From NCBI GenBank assembly GCA_900468805.1, contig UEIF01000017.1:166917-230916 (forward strand): a DNA stretch of 64,000 nucleotides, read 5' to 3'. The position numbers were made by a program, and so were the translations under genes. Shown piece by piece: positions 27,061-34,448 of the stretch (position 1 is its first letter; each line of letters begins with the position of its first letter). Below the pieces are notes generated by a model. The model was not told the DNA's origin. It made no database searches and worked only from the letters and a program-made list of their open reading frames with translations. Source of the stretch: Hyphomicrobiales bacterium (GTDB lineage Bacteria > Pseudomonadota > Alphaproteobacteria > Rhizobiales > Rhizobiaceae).

Positions 27061-28227
27061 TTACTCGGCGGCAGCGGGGGCGCTCTGCGCCCGGCCGGAG
27101 AGATAGGTGAGAACAGTGGCGGCAAGGCCGATGAGGGCCATGGCGGCTGCGGCGAGGGGAATGCGGGTGAGATCGAGGCCGGCATCGATGACCATGCCGC
27201 CGACCCAGGCGCCAAGAGCATTGCCAGTGTTGAAGGCGCCGATATTGATGGTCGAGACGAGGTTGGGCGCATCCTTGCCGAAACCCACCACGCCGACCTG
27301 CAGGGCGGGCACGGCTGCAAAGCTTGCCGCTGCCCACAAGAAGAGGGTGATTTCCGCCGGGATAAAGAAGCGGCTCGTATAGAAGAAGACTGCGGAGGTG
27401 AGGGCGATAGCGGCAAAGACGCCCGCGAGGGTGGCGCCAAGACGCCAGTCCGCCAGCTTGCCACCGATAAGATTGCCGACCGTCAGACCAAGGCCGATCA
27501 GGAACAGTGTCCAGGTGACACCTTCAGGCGAGACGCCGGTGACGTCACGCAGCAACGGGGCGATATATGTGAACAGCGTGAACATCGACGCCGAGAAGAA
27601 GACGGTGACCGACAGCGCCATCCAGAGGCGGCCATTCCGCAGTGCGGCGATCTCTCGCAGGATGCTGCTCTGCTGTTCCTTTTTGTCTTTTGGCAGGATT
27701 GCGATCAGGCCGGCGATGGTGACGATGCCTATGACAGTGACCACCCAGAAGGTGGAGCGCCAACCATAGGCTTGACCGATCGCGGTGCCGAGCGGGACGC
27801 CCAGCACATTTGCCAGCGTCAGGCCGGTAAACATCAAGGCCACGGCGCGGGCCTTACGGTCTTCGCTGACGAGATTGGCCGCCACGATCGAACCGATGCC
27901 GAAGAAGGCGCCATGGCAAAGGGCGGTAACGATGCGAGCGATCATCAGCACCCAGTAGTTAGGGGCAATGGCGCAGAGCAGGTTGCCGGCGATGAAGAAG
28001 GCCATCAGCATGATAAGGGCCGAGCGACGCTTCAGCTTGGCGGTCGAGACTGCCATGATGGGAGCACCGAGTGCGACGGCCAGCGCATAACCCGTCACCA
28101 GCCAGCCGGCCTCAGGGATGGTGACAGAGAGGTCGGCTGCGACTTCCGGCAGAAGGCCCATGATGACAAATTCGGTGGTGCCTATCGCAAAAGAGCTCAA
28201 GGCAAGAACGAGCAGGGCAAGGGGCAT
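27061..28227 (-). CDS. MFS efflux transporter (DHA1 type)
   Basis: A 388-aa major facilitator with 12 hydrophobic segments. It begins LALLVLALSSFAIGTTEFVI, the usual AraJ/DHA1 start, with GLLPEVAADLSVTIPEAGWL and the motif-A loop AKLKRRSALI between TM2 and TM3. It probably exports small drugs or sugars. It begins 2 bp after the arsR stop and ends 26 bp before the OYE gene. Confidence 0.88.
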   Translation of the reverse strand: MPLALLVLALSSFAIGTTEFVIMGLLPEVAADLSVTIPEAGWLVTGYALAVALGAPIMAVSTAKLKRRSALIMLMAFFIAGNLLCAIAPNYWVLMIARIVTALCHGAFFGIGSIVAANLVSEDRKARAVALMFTGLTLANVLGVPLGTAIGQAYGWRSTFWVVTVIGIVTIAGLIAILPKDKKEQQSSILREIAALRNGRLWMALSVTVFFSASMFTLFTYIAPLLRDVTGVSPEGVTWTLFLIGLGLTVGNLIGGKLADWRLGATLAGVFAAIALTSAVFFYTSRFFIPAEITLFLWAAASFAAVPALQVGVVGFGKDAPNLVSTINIGAFNTGNALGAWVGGMVIDAGLDLTRIPLAAAAMALIGLAATVLTYLSGRAQSAPAAAE

Positions 28228-28229
28228 GA

Positions 28230-28523
28230 TTACAGATCCTGCGTTAGCTGCTGGAGGAAGGTCGCGATCGTTTCTTCATTGCGCTTGTAGAAGATCCATT
28301 GGCCGACGCGCTTGCTGGTGACGAGGCCGGCGCGGTGAAGGGTGCCCAGGTGCGCAGACACCGTGGACTGGGAAAGGCCGCAGCGTTCGAACTGGCTGGC
28401 GCAGACGCCCATTTCAAACGGGTGTTCCTGCGTCGGAAAGTGCTCTTCCGGGTTCTTGAGCCAGTTGAGGATGTCCATCCGGGCAGGGTTGGCCAGCGCC
28501 TTGAGAATCTCGTCTTTGTCCAT
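28230..28523 (-). CDS. ArsR-family regulator
   Basis: A 97-aa winged-helix repressor. The core reads LKALANPARMDILNWLKNPE, CGLSQSTVSAHLGTLHRAG and VGQWIFYKRNEETI. The metal-box ELCVCDL is absent, but two cysteines are present in VCASQFERCG ahead of the recognition helix and could act as a thiol sensor. It is the first gene of an operon with an MFS pump and an OYE reductase, which points to an organic electrophile rather than arsenic. Repeated motifs lie upstream of its start. Confidence 0.9.
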   Translation of the reverse strand: MDKDEILKALANPARMDILNWLKNPEEHFPTQEHPFEMGVCASQFERCGLSQSTVSAHLGTLHRAGLVTSKRVGQWIFYKRNEETIATFLQQLTQDL

Positions 28524-28554
28524 CGTCGTTCATCGAAGTATAAATCGGATTTTC

Positions 28555-28583
28555 TCGATATATGGATCGACGATTTTCGATAT
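28555..28583 (-). promoter_or_regulatory. Candidate ArsR operator repeats
   Basis: Two ATATCGA motifs (minus strand) occur at 28577-28583 and 28555-28561, exactly 22 bp apart, about two helical turns. Each is followed by an A-rich AAAATC. They lie 32-60 bp upstream of the arsR start codon, where an autorepressor would bind. Confidence 0.4.
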
Positions 28584-28637
28584 GCAAATCACGGAGGCGT
28601 GAGCTGGAGTTTTTCTCAGGCTGCTAAAAAAACGGGC

Positions 28638-28753
28638 AAAAAAAGAGGGCCACCGGAAAAACCAGGGCCCTTTTAAGTGTGAAGGTCAAAAACCTCCAGA
28701 GGGGAACAGCCAACGCGGTGGCACTGGGAGAGAAACCACCAAATGCATCAGCT
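28638..28753 (-). ncRNA. abcR: AbcR-type trans-acting sRNA, distal copy
   Basis: A ~116-nt leftward transcript is predicted from the promoter at 28760-28788 to a strong terminator: GGGCC... paired with GGCCC around a T-rich loop, ending in seven T. It holds single-stranded-type C-rich stretches CTCTCCCAG and TTCCCCTCTGG, which resemble ribosome-binding-site antisense loops of the AbcR family that represses ABC transporter mRNAs in rhizobia with help from Hfq. A near copy (about 90% identical) lies at 28882-28997. The location beside lsrB (vtlR) matches the known AbcR locus in Brucella, Sinorhizobium and Agrobacterium. Ends are inferred; which copy is AbcR1 or AbcR2 is not decided. Confidence 0.85.
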
Positions 28754-28759
28754 ATGTGC

Positions 28760-28814
28760 GATATGGTGCTTCCTTGTGCAGCTTTCAATAGTTTTTTGTG
28801 CATGCCAGCTATGC
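28760..28814 (-). promoter_or_regulatory. Promoter and LysR-type dyad for the distal sRNA
   Basis: Read leftwards: dyad GCATAGCTGGCATGC (28800-28814), then -35 TTGAAA (28783-28788), a 17-bp spacer and -10 CATATC (28760-28765). The dyad centre is 54 bp upstream of the predicted start at 28753, as in the other copy. Activation by the nearby LsrB is inferred. Confidence 0.65.
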
Positions 28815-28881
28815 ACTGCACAAATTTTTCCGCATTGCGGTATCTGCCGACAAAAATTGAGGCAAAAGGTAAAATTCAGGC

Positions 28882-28997
28882 AAAAAAAGAGGGCCACCGG
28901 AAAACCAGGGCCCTTATAAGTGTGAAGGTCAAAAACCTCCAGAGGGGAACAGCTAATGCGGTGGAACTGGGAGGAAAAGCCACCATGTGCATCAGCT
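28882..28997 (-). ncRNA. abcR: AbcR-type trans-acting sRNA, lsrB-proximal copy
   Basis: The second copy has the same predicted length (116 nt), the same conserved TTCCCCTCTGGAGG and CTCCCAG stretches and the same terminator structure ending in seven T. It differs mostly in the first third and in loop lengths. It starts about 100 bp beyond the lsrB stop and has its own promoter and dyad. Tandem AbcR1/AbcR2 genes are known in Sinorhizobium and Agrobacterium; the copies usually respond differently to growth phase or stress. The exact 5' end is predicted from the -10 position. Confidence 0.85.
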
Positions 28998-29003
28998 ATA
29001 AGC

Positions 29004-29058
29004 GATATGGTGCTTTAATGAGCAAACGGCAACCCTTTTTTGTGCATGTCAGTCATGC
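29004..29058 (-). promoter_or_regulatory. Promoter and LysR-type dyad for the lsrB-proximal sRNA
   Basis: Read leftwards: perfect dyad GCATG-ACTGA-CATGC (29044-29058), -35 TTGCCG (29027-29032), a 17-bp spacer and -10 CATATC (29004-29009). The dyad centre is again 54 bp upstream of the predicted start. The consensus with the other copy is GCATR-RCTGR-CATGC. Confidence 0.65.
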
Positions 29059-29099
29059 GTGGGCTGCATGATTTGAAATTCATTCCATAAAAATGGAAC

Positions 29100-29996
29100 T
29101 CAGAAGTTCCAGTTGCGGGCCTTGCTGACGATGAAATCGCGGAAAGCCTTCAGCTTGGCGGCGTTCTTGATCTCGTCCGGATAGCAGAAATAGGTGTCGA
29201 AGGAGGGAACGTCTGCATTGATCGCCAGCTGGATCAGACCCGGGTCTCGGCCGACAATATAATCCGGCAGGCAGGCGATGCCGATGCCGAGCAGGCAGGC
29301 GCGCTTGATCGAGGTCTGGCTGTTGATCTGCAGATGCGGAATGCGCTTGTTGTCCGACGAGCGACCGGCGATTTCCAGCCAGTTGACGTCGAGCAGGTAG
29401 TTCGGCGCTGGTTCGCCGAAGGTGATGATGCGGTGGTTGTCGAGATCTTCGATCGTCTGCGGCTCGCCGTGGCGGTTGATGTAGGAGGGGGCTGCATAGA
29501 CGTGCATGTGCACGGTGAAGAGCTTGCGCTGGATGAGATCGGACTGCTGCGGCTGGCGAAGGCGGATGGCGCAATCGGCATGACGCATGTTCACATCCAC
29601 TTCCTCGTTGTCGAGGATGAGCTGGATCTGAACGTCAGGATAGAGCTGCAGGAATTCCTGGATCTTGTCGGTCAGCCAGCCCTGGCCGAGACCGACCGTG
29701 GTGGTGACGCGCAGCTTGCCGGACGGCGTTTCCGTCGTCTCGGTCAACTGCATCTTCACGGTTTCGAGCTTCAGCAGCACGTCATGGGCGGTGCGATAAA
29801 GCAACTCGCCCTGTTCGGTGAGGATCAGGCCGCGCGCATGGCGGTGGAAGAGCTTGGTACCCACATCCTGCTCGAGCGCGCTGACCTGACGGCTGATCGC
29901 TGACTGGGACAGATGCAGCTTGTCGGCCGCATGCGTAAACGATCCGGCTTCGGCAGCTGCGTGAAAAATACGCAGCTTGTCCCAGTCCAATGGCAT
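29100..29996 (-). CDS. lsrB: LysR-family regulator LsrB/VtlR
   Basis: A 298-aa LysR regulator that looks like LsrB of Sinorhizobium and VtlR of Brucella: MPLDWDKLRIFHAAAEAGSF, HLSQSAISRQVSALEQDVG, VTTTVGLGQGWLTDKIQEFL and GIGIACLPDYIVGRDPG. LsrB controls oxidative-stress and envelope genes and activates abcR sRNA. Four cysteines are spread through the effector domain (RHADCAIR, KRACLLGIGIACL, DTYFCYPDE), in line with the redox sensing reported for LsrB. I chose the ATG at 29996; another at 30011 adds five residues. It lies downstream of trxB on the same strand and upstream of the two sRNA genes. Confidence 0.92.
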   Translation of the reverse strand: MPLDWDKLRIFHAAAEAGSFTHAADKLHLSQSAISRQVSALEQDVGTKLFHRHARGLILTEQGELLYRTAHDVLLKLETVKMQLTETTETPSGKLRVTTTVGLGQGWLTDKIQEFLQLYPDVQIQLILDNEEVDVNMRHADCAIRLRQPQQSDLIQRKLFTVHMHVYAAPSYINRHGEPQTIEDLDNHRIITFGEPAPNYLLDVNWLEIAGRSSDNKRIPHLQINSQTSIKRACLLGIGIACLPDYIVGRDPGLIQLAINADVPSFDTYFCYPDEIKNAAKLKAFRDFIVSKARNWNF

Positions 29997-30018
29997 TCCC
30001 CCACCCCTCATGCCACTA

Positions 30019-30993
30019 TTACTCCGCTGCTACGGCAACGGGCATATGGCCCGTCAGATAACGTTCTGCCTCGAGGGCGGCCATGCATCCCAAGCCTGCG
30101 GCGGTGATCGCCTGGCGGAATGTATCGTCCGTCACGTCGCCTGCGGCATAGACACCCTCCAGGCTGGTCGCAGTCGAATCCGGTGCGGTCCAGAGATAGC
30201 CATTGTCCTTCAGCTTCAGTTTGCCCTTGAAAAGTTCGGTTGCCGGCGCGTGACCGATCGCCACGAAGACGCCGTCAATGACCACATCCGTGACGACACC
30301 GGTGCGCGTATCGCGCAGGCGAGCACCGGAAACGGACGGCGGCATGGGGGGCTTTGCCGGCGTGCCCGTGATCTCGGCGACCTCGGTGTTCCAGAGAATC
30401 TTGACGTTCTCCTTGGAGAAAAGGCGTTCCTGCAGGATCTTTTCCGCGCGGAAGCCGTCGCGGCGGTGCACGACGGTGACCGACTTCGCGATGTTGGAGA
30501 GATAGAGCGCTTCCTCGACGGCGCTGTTGCCGCCGCCGACCACGATCACATCCTTGTTGCGATAGAAAAAGCCATCGCAGGTGGCGCAGGCAGAAACGCC
30601 AAAACCCTGGAAATGCTGCTCGCTTTCGATACCGAGCCACTTGGCCTTGGCGCCTGTCGCGATAACAAGCGTATCGGCGGTCCAGACCTGGCCGCTATCG
30701 GTGCGGGCAACGAAGGGGCGCTGGTTGAGATCGACTTCGGTCACGAGGTCGTTGACGATTTCGGCGCCGACATGCTGGGCCTGCTGCAGCATCTGATCCA
30801 TCAGCCAGGGACCCTGTATGGGGTCGGCAAAGCCCGGATAGTTTTCGACGTCGGTGGTGATCATGAGCTGGCCACCCTGTTCGAGACCGGCGATCAAAAC
30901 CGGTTTCAGCATGGCGCGCGCGGCATAGACCGCTGCCGTATAACCGGCAGGTCCGGAGCCGATGATGAGCACCTTGGTATGGCGGGCAGACAT
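30019..30993 (-). CDS. trxB: Thioredoxin reductase
   Basis: TrxB reduces thioredoxin with NADPH through FAD and a redox disulfide. The 324-aa protein has the FAD motif GSGPAGYTAAVYAAR, the active-site CATC at 136-139 (SACATCDGFFYRN), the NADPH motif VVGGGNSAVEEAL and the C-terminal GVYAAGDVTDDTFRQAITAA. The start at 30993 has AAAGGA upstream; the longer frame to 31065 adds unrelated residues. It ends 22 bp before lsrB, and the same order is known in other rhizobia. It is divergent from lrp. Confidence 0.96.
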   Translation of the reverse strand: MSARHTKVLIIGSGPAGYTAAVYAARAMLKPVLIAGLEQGGQLMITTDVENYPGFADPIQGPWLMDQMLQQAQHVGAEIVNDLVTEVDLNQRPFVARTDSGQVWTADTLVIATGAKAKWLGIESEQHFQGFGVSACATCDGFFYRNKDVIVVGGGNSAVEEALYLSNIAKSVTVVHRRDGFRAEKILQERLFSKENVKILWNTEVAEITGTPAKPPMPPSVSGARLRDTRTGVVTDVVIDGVFVAIGHAPATELFKGKLKLKDNGYLWTAPDSTATSLEGVYAAGDVTDDTFRQAITAAGLGCMAALEAERYLTGHMPVAVAAE

Positions 30994-31223
30994 GGAATTT
31001 CCTTTCGACTGGCAGGATGCGGCGGCTAAGAGGCGAATAAGGCCGTTTCGCGATCCCATCGCCATTTATGAACGACCAATGCTTTTATTCAAGGGCAGCC
31101 TTGCATTACCAACAAGGCAAATACAGGCGATGTGCAAGATTCCGTCATCCGGCTGAAACTTTCTTGCGTATTCCGTGGCTTTATATAGAAGCTGCCCGCG
31201 GGGAATTAAAGAAAGGCCTAAGC

Positions 31224-31691
31224 GTGGTTCGCGCTGAACTTGACGTCATCGACATAAAGATATTGCGGGAACTGCAGTCAGATGGCCGCATGACCAACGT
31301 TGAGCTTGCCGACCGGGTGGGAATTTCAGCGCCGCCCTGCCTGCGCCGGGTGCGCAAGCTCGAAGAGGCTGGTGTCATCGAAGGATACCACGCGATGCTG
31401 AACAGCCCGAAGCTCGGGCTCGATCTCGTCGCCTTCTGCATGGTCGGCCTCAAGCATCAGTCCGAAGCCAATCTAAAGGCCTTTGCCGCTGCCACCGCCG
31501 AGTGGTCGCTGGTGCGCCAGGCATGGATGGTTTCCGGCGACAGCGATTTCCTGCTGCATTGCGTGGCCCAAAACCTCACCCGCTTCCAGGACTTCGTCAT
31601 CGAAGTGCTGACGGCCAATGAGCATGTCGATACCGTGCGCACCATGCTGACGATCCGGCAGGTGAAGAAGCTCGGGCTCGTCGAACTGTAA
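31224..31691 (+). CDS. lrp: Lrp/AsnC-family regulator
   Basis: A 155-aa feast/famine regulator. The N-terminal helix-turn-helix reads LDVIDIKILRELQSDGRMTN, ADRVGISAPPCLRRVRKLEE and AGVIEGYHAML; the C-terminal RAM domain covers SEANLKAFAA to VKKLGLVEL. A GTG at 31224 with GAAAGG 7 bp upstream is the best start; the frame stays open to 31068 but with atypical residues. It is divergent from trxB, an order kept in rhizobia. Confidence 0.88.
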   Translation: MVRAELDVIDIKILRELQSDGRMTNVELADRVGISAPPCLRRVRKLEEAGVIEGYHAMLNSPKLGLDLVAFCMVGLKHQSEANLKAFAAATAEWSLVRQAWMVSGDSDFLLHCVAQNLTRFQDFVIEVLTANEHVDTVRTMLTIRQVKKLGLVEL

Positions 31692-31695
31692 TCCA

Positions 31696-31793
31696 AAGCG
31701 TGTCGCGATCTTCCAGATCCGCTTGCCATGCTTTAGGTCCTGTTTTCCCATGTCATTGTCGTAAAACCGCTACACACTTTCGCGTGAGATGCT
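31696..31793. repeat. Degenerate palindromic repeat (CATGTC-type arms)
   Basis: The part 31749-31793 has the core AAAACCGCTACACACTTT, shared with the elements at 13514, 50239 and 51805, between arms near CATGTC and AGATGCT. The preceding part (31696-31741) looks like a partial, mutated second half (GCGTGTCGCGATC ... GCTTTAGG). The element overlaps the last codons of the glycosyltransferase gene on the minus strand. Confidence 0.5.
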
Positions 31794-32588
31794 CTGGCCT
31801 CGCCAGGCCTTGCTCAGCCAATCGGTATTGCCGATCCGGCGGTACCATTTCTGTCCGCCACCTTCAAAAGCCTCGCTCATTTTCGGATTGCCGGCGAAGA
31901 CGACGATCTTCGCATCCGGCGGCAGTTCGGGATCGCGCCAGAAGCTCTTGAAATGACGCGGCACGCAGGCGTTCTTGAAGCTCACGCACCATTCGCGCGG
32001 CCAATATTGCAGGTTTCCATGTGCTTCCAGCTGCGCGCTCTGGAACTGCTGGGAAATCTCGTATTTCGACATGGCCGCCACCGGATCGGCGAGGTAGGTA
32101 TCGAGAATATAGGCGTGGGCGCCGATCTCATAGCGGAAGACCGAGCTGTTGCCGACCGAGGCCAGGAACTTGTCGCGGGCGGGCTTGAGTTTGCGTAGCG
32201 GCTTGGCGCGGAAGAGATCGTCGTCGCGGATGATGAGGAACGTGCCTGGGTGCTGAAAGAGCGGTTCCAGATCGTCGGCGATGACAAGGTCGAGATCGAG
32301 GAAGAGGGCGATGCCCTTGAGATCGGCAAGTTCGCGGCGGAAGAGCGCCAGCTTCTGCCAGCGACGATCCTTGGATCCGGCCGGCAGGCCAAGCTCGGGC
32401 AGCGGAAAGGTCTCGATGCCTCCGTCGAGGCCTGTTGCGTTGTCGGTAAAGCAAACGAAACGGTGCGGGCGCTTCAGGTGCCGTTTGACGCCGCGGTAGA
32501 GATTGTTGACGTATTCGGCACCGTAGAGCGTTCCCCACTTCATGCAGAGCACGTTGACCAGGTTTTCGTTGTTATTTGCGGTCGACAT
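31770..32588 (-). CDS. Glycosyltransferase (GT-A type, DxD)
   Basis: A 272-aa protein with a GT-A-like layout: LCMKWGTLYGAEYVNNLYRG at the start, RFVCFTDNATGL, then the metal-binding region ALFLDLDLVIADDLEPL with a D-x-D motif. The middle RDDDLFRAKPLRKLKPARDK and the QYWPREWCVSF segment are also typical of this rhizobial group. The acceptor is unknown. The neighbouring lpcC suggests a role in lipopolysaccharide or another surface glycan. The final codons lie inside a palindromic repeat. Confidence 0.8.
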   Translation of the reverse strand: MSTANNNENLVNVLCMKWGTLYGAEYVNNLYRGVKRHLKRPHRFVCFTDNATGLDGGIETFPLPELGLPAGSKDRRWQKLALFRRELADLKGIALFLDLDLVIADDLEPLFQHPGTFLIIRDDDLFRAKPLRKLKPARDKFLASVGNSSVFRYEIGAHAYILDTYLADPVAAMSKYEISQQFQSAQLEAHGNLQYWPREWCVSFKNACVPRHFKSFWRDPELPPDAKIVVFAGNPKMSEAFEGGGQKWYRRIGNTDWLSKAWRGQSISRESV

Positions 32589-32641
32589 CTACCTGTCCCT
32601 ACTTCCCTGATATGTCCGTTGCCAATGGGATGACGAACGGC

Positions 32642-33691
32642 TTACGCGCCGAGAAGTTGCTGGTAAATCCGGTTGATCGCTGTCGCTTCCTTTTCCAGCG
32701 CGAAATTTTCCCGCACGTGCCGCAAGGCTGCCTCGCCCTGTATAGCGGCGAGGGCGGGATCGGCAAGATAGGTTGCGATGGCCGCCGTCAGTGCGTCGCC
32801 ATCGCCTGATGGTACGATGATGCCGTTCTCGCCGGACGCGATCATTTCGGCATAAGCGCCGGCGTCAGAGGCTACAACTGCTGTTTTCGAAGCCATGGCC
32901 TCCAGCGGCGTCAGGCCGAACCCTTCGTTGCGAGAGGGTGCGACATAGAGCGTCAGCCGGCGATACCAAACCTTGATATCAGGTACTTCACCGATGAAGA
33001 CGATGCGATCAGTAAGCCCTGCTGCAGCAATGTCTGCCTTTAGCTTGTCGGCGAATGCTGTGTGCTCAGGGGTGACACGGCCGGAAATGACCGCTGTCCA
33101 GTCCGGATGTTGCCGCAACAATGCGATCATTGCCTGGACGAAAAGGTCCGTGCCCTTCTGATGGCGCACGCGGCCGAAGCAGCCGACGAGGTAACGGCCG
33201 GGCAGGCCGGTTGCGGCTATCGTGTCGTCAGCCCCCTCGGGCGGATGGAAAAGTTCGAGATCGACGCCGTGCTGGATGACTGTGTGCGGCACCTTGAGGA
33301 AGGAGCCGGAACGGCTGCTGGTGGCGATGACCGCATCCATCTGACGGATAAGCCAGCGGGTATAGGACGTGTGGCGGCGCTGGGCGGCTGAGGTGAAGAC
33401 GAGCTTCAGCGGCATGCGCAATACCTGCCGCATCAGGATACCCGCCGCCATTTCATTGTTGCGGCGCGCATGCCAGACGCGATGGCGGCGCCCGGCGGGC
33501 GTACGCCAGAGGCCTGATAGCTGCGGCCATTTCAGGCGCGGAAGCTGTGGCGGAAGACCGGGGCCGAGGGCTGCGATCCTGATCCCCAGCCGGATCTGGC
33601 AGGGGATCAACTGAACAATCGTGGACGTAACGCCGGAGAGCCGGCGTTTCAGGTTGGGCGCGATGATCTCGACGTCACTGATATCCGGCAC
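32642..33691 (-). CDS. lpcC: LPS core glycosyltransferase, LpcC-like (GT4)
   Basis: A 349-aa GT-B glycosyltransferase close to LpcC, the mannosyltransferase that extends the rhizobial LPS core from Kdo. Landmarks are EIIAPNLKRRLSGVTST at the N-terminus, WHARRNNEM, KLVFTSAAQRRHTSYTRWLI, CFGRVRHQKGTDLFVQAM and the donor-site EGFGLTPLEAMASKTAVVAS (E-x7-E). The GTG at 33691 (VPDISDVEII) fits family length; the longer frame to 33766 adds a proline-rich stretch. It follows greA on the same strand. Confidence 0.88.
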   Translation of the reverse strand: MPDISDVEIIAPNLKRRLSGVTSTIVQLIPCQIRLGIRIAALGPGLPPQLPRLKWPQLSGLWRTPAGRRHRVWHARRNNEMAAGILMRQVLRMPLKLVFTSAAQRRHTSYTRWLIRQMDAVIATSSRSGSFLKVPHTVIQHGVDLELFHPPEGADDTIAATGLPGRYLVGCFGRVRHQKGTDLFVQAMIALLRQHPDWTAVISGRVTPEHTAFADKLKADIAAAGLTDRIVFIGEVPDIKVWYRRLTLYVAPSRNEGFGLTPLEAMASKTAVVASDAGAYAEMIASGENGIIVPSGDGDALTAAIATYLADPALAAIQGEAALRHVRENFALEKEATAINRIYQQLLGA

Positions 33692-33722
33692 TGGCTGCTC
33701 TCGCGGAGAAAGGCGCGGGCGA

Positions 33723-34199
33723 TCAGCCCCAGGAAACGGAAAGGATTTCGTAGGCCTTCGAACCACCAGGGGCGTTGACTTCGATGGAGTCGCCGACTTC
33801 CTTGCCGATCAGCGCGCGAGCGATCGGGGAGGAGATGGAGATACGGCCCTGCTTCACGTCGGCTTCCTGATCGCCGACGATCTGATAGGTCTTTTCCTCT
33901 TCGGTGTCCTCGTCGACGAGCTTCACCTTGGCGCCGAACTTGATTTTGTCGCCCGACATCTTGGAGAGGTCGATTATTTCGGCGCGCGCCGTCAGGTCTT
34001 CGAGCTCGGCGACGCGGCCTTCATTGTGGCTCTGTGCTTCCTTGGCGGCATGGTACTCGGCATTTTCCGAAAGGTCGCCATGGGCGCGCGCTTCCGCAAT
34101 TGCCTCGATGATTCGCGGGCGCTCCTCCTGCTGACGCCAGCGCAGTTCTTCCTGCAACTTGACGAAACCACCCTGTGTCATCGGTACCTTATCAACCAT
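33723..34199 (-). CDS. greA: Transcription elongation factor GreA
   Basis: A 158-aa protein of standard GreA length. The N-terminal coiled coil ([38 protein letters not shown]) carries the acidic tip residues of the DLSENAEY motif, which trigger cleavage of stalled transcripts in RNA polymerase. The C-terminal globular domain ends [20 protein letters not shown] and EILSVSW. The start [12 protein letters not shown] is typical. It lies next to lpcC and upstream of carB on the same strand, but the radical SAM/UdgX pair lies between it and carB on the other strand. Confidence 0.96.
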   Translation of the reverse strand: MVDKVPMTQGGFVKLQEELRWRQQEERPRIIEAIAEARAHGDLSENAEYHAAKEAQSHNEGRVAELEDLTARAEIIDLSKMSGDKIKFGAKVKLVDEDTEEEKTYQIVGDQEADVKQGRISISSPIARALIGKEVGDSIEVNAPGGSKAYEILSVSWG

Positions 34200-34448
34200 T
34201 TTTTCGTCCTTCTCTCCCTGCGTCCACAGTTCTCGCAGACACAAAAGAAAACAGGTCCCGAAGGGAACTTCGGAACCGTGCTACAATCTTGGTTCGTCGG
34301 TTATAGCAGATCGGCACGCGCAATTTCCATAAAATTCGTATCGAAGGTTTCGACCTCACCCAGAAGTACCTGCTTTTGAAAGGAAGTTGGGTGCCGACCT
34401 GCTTCTCCGTCTTGATTTTGCCATCGTGAACATTTAGTGAACATCCTT

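Noticed and set aside
28615..29060. Insertion-sequence remnant or simple direct repeat
   Set aside because: Each repeat unit has its own promoter and terminator and matches the AbcR locus, which explains the duplication better.
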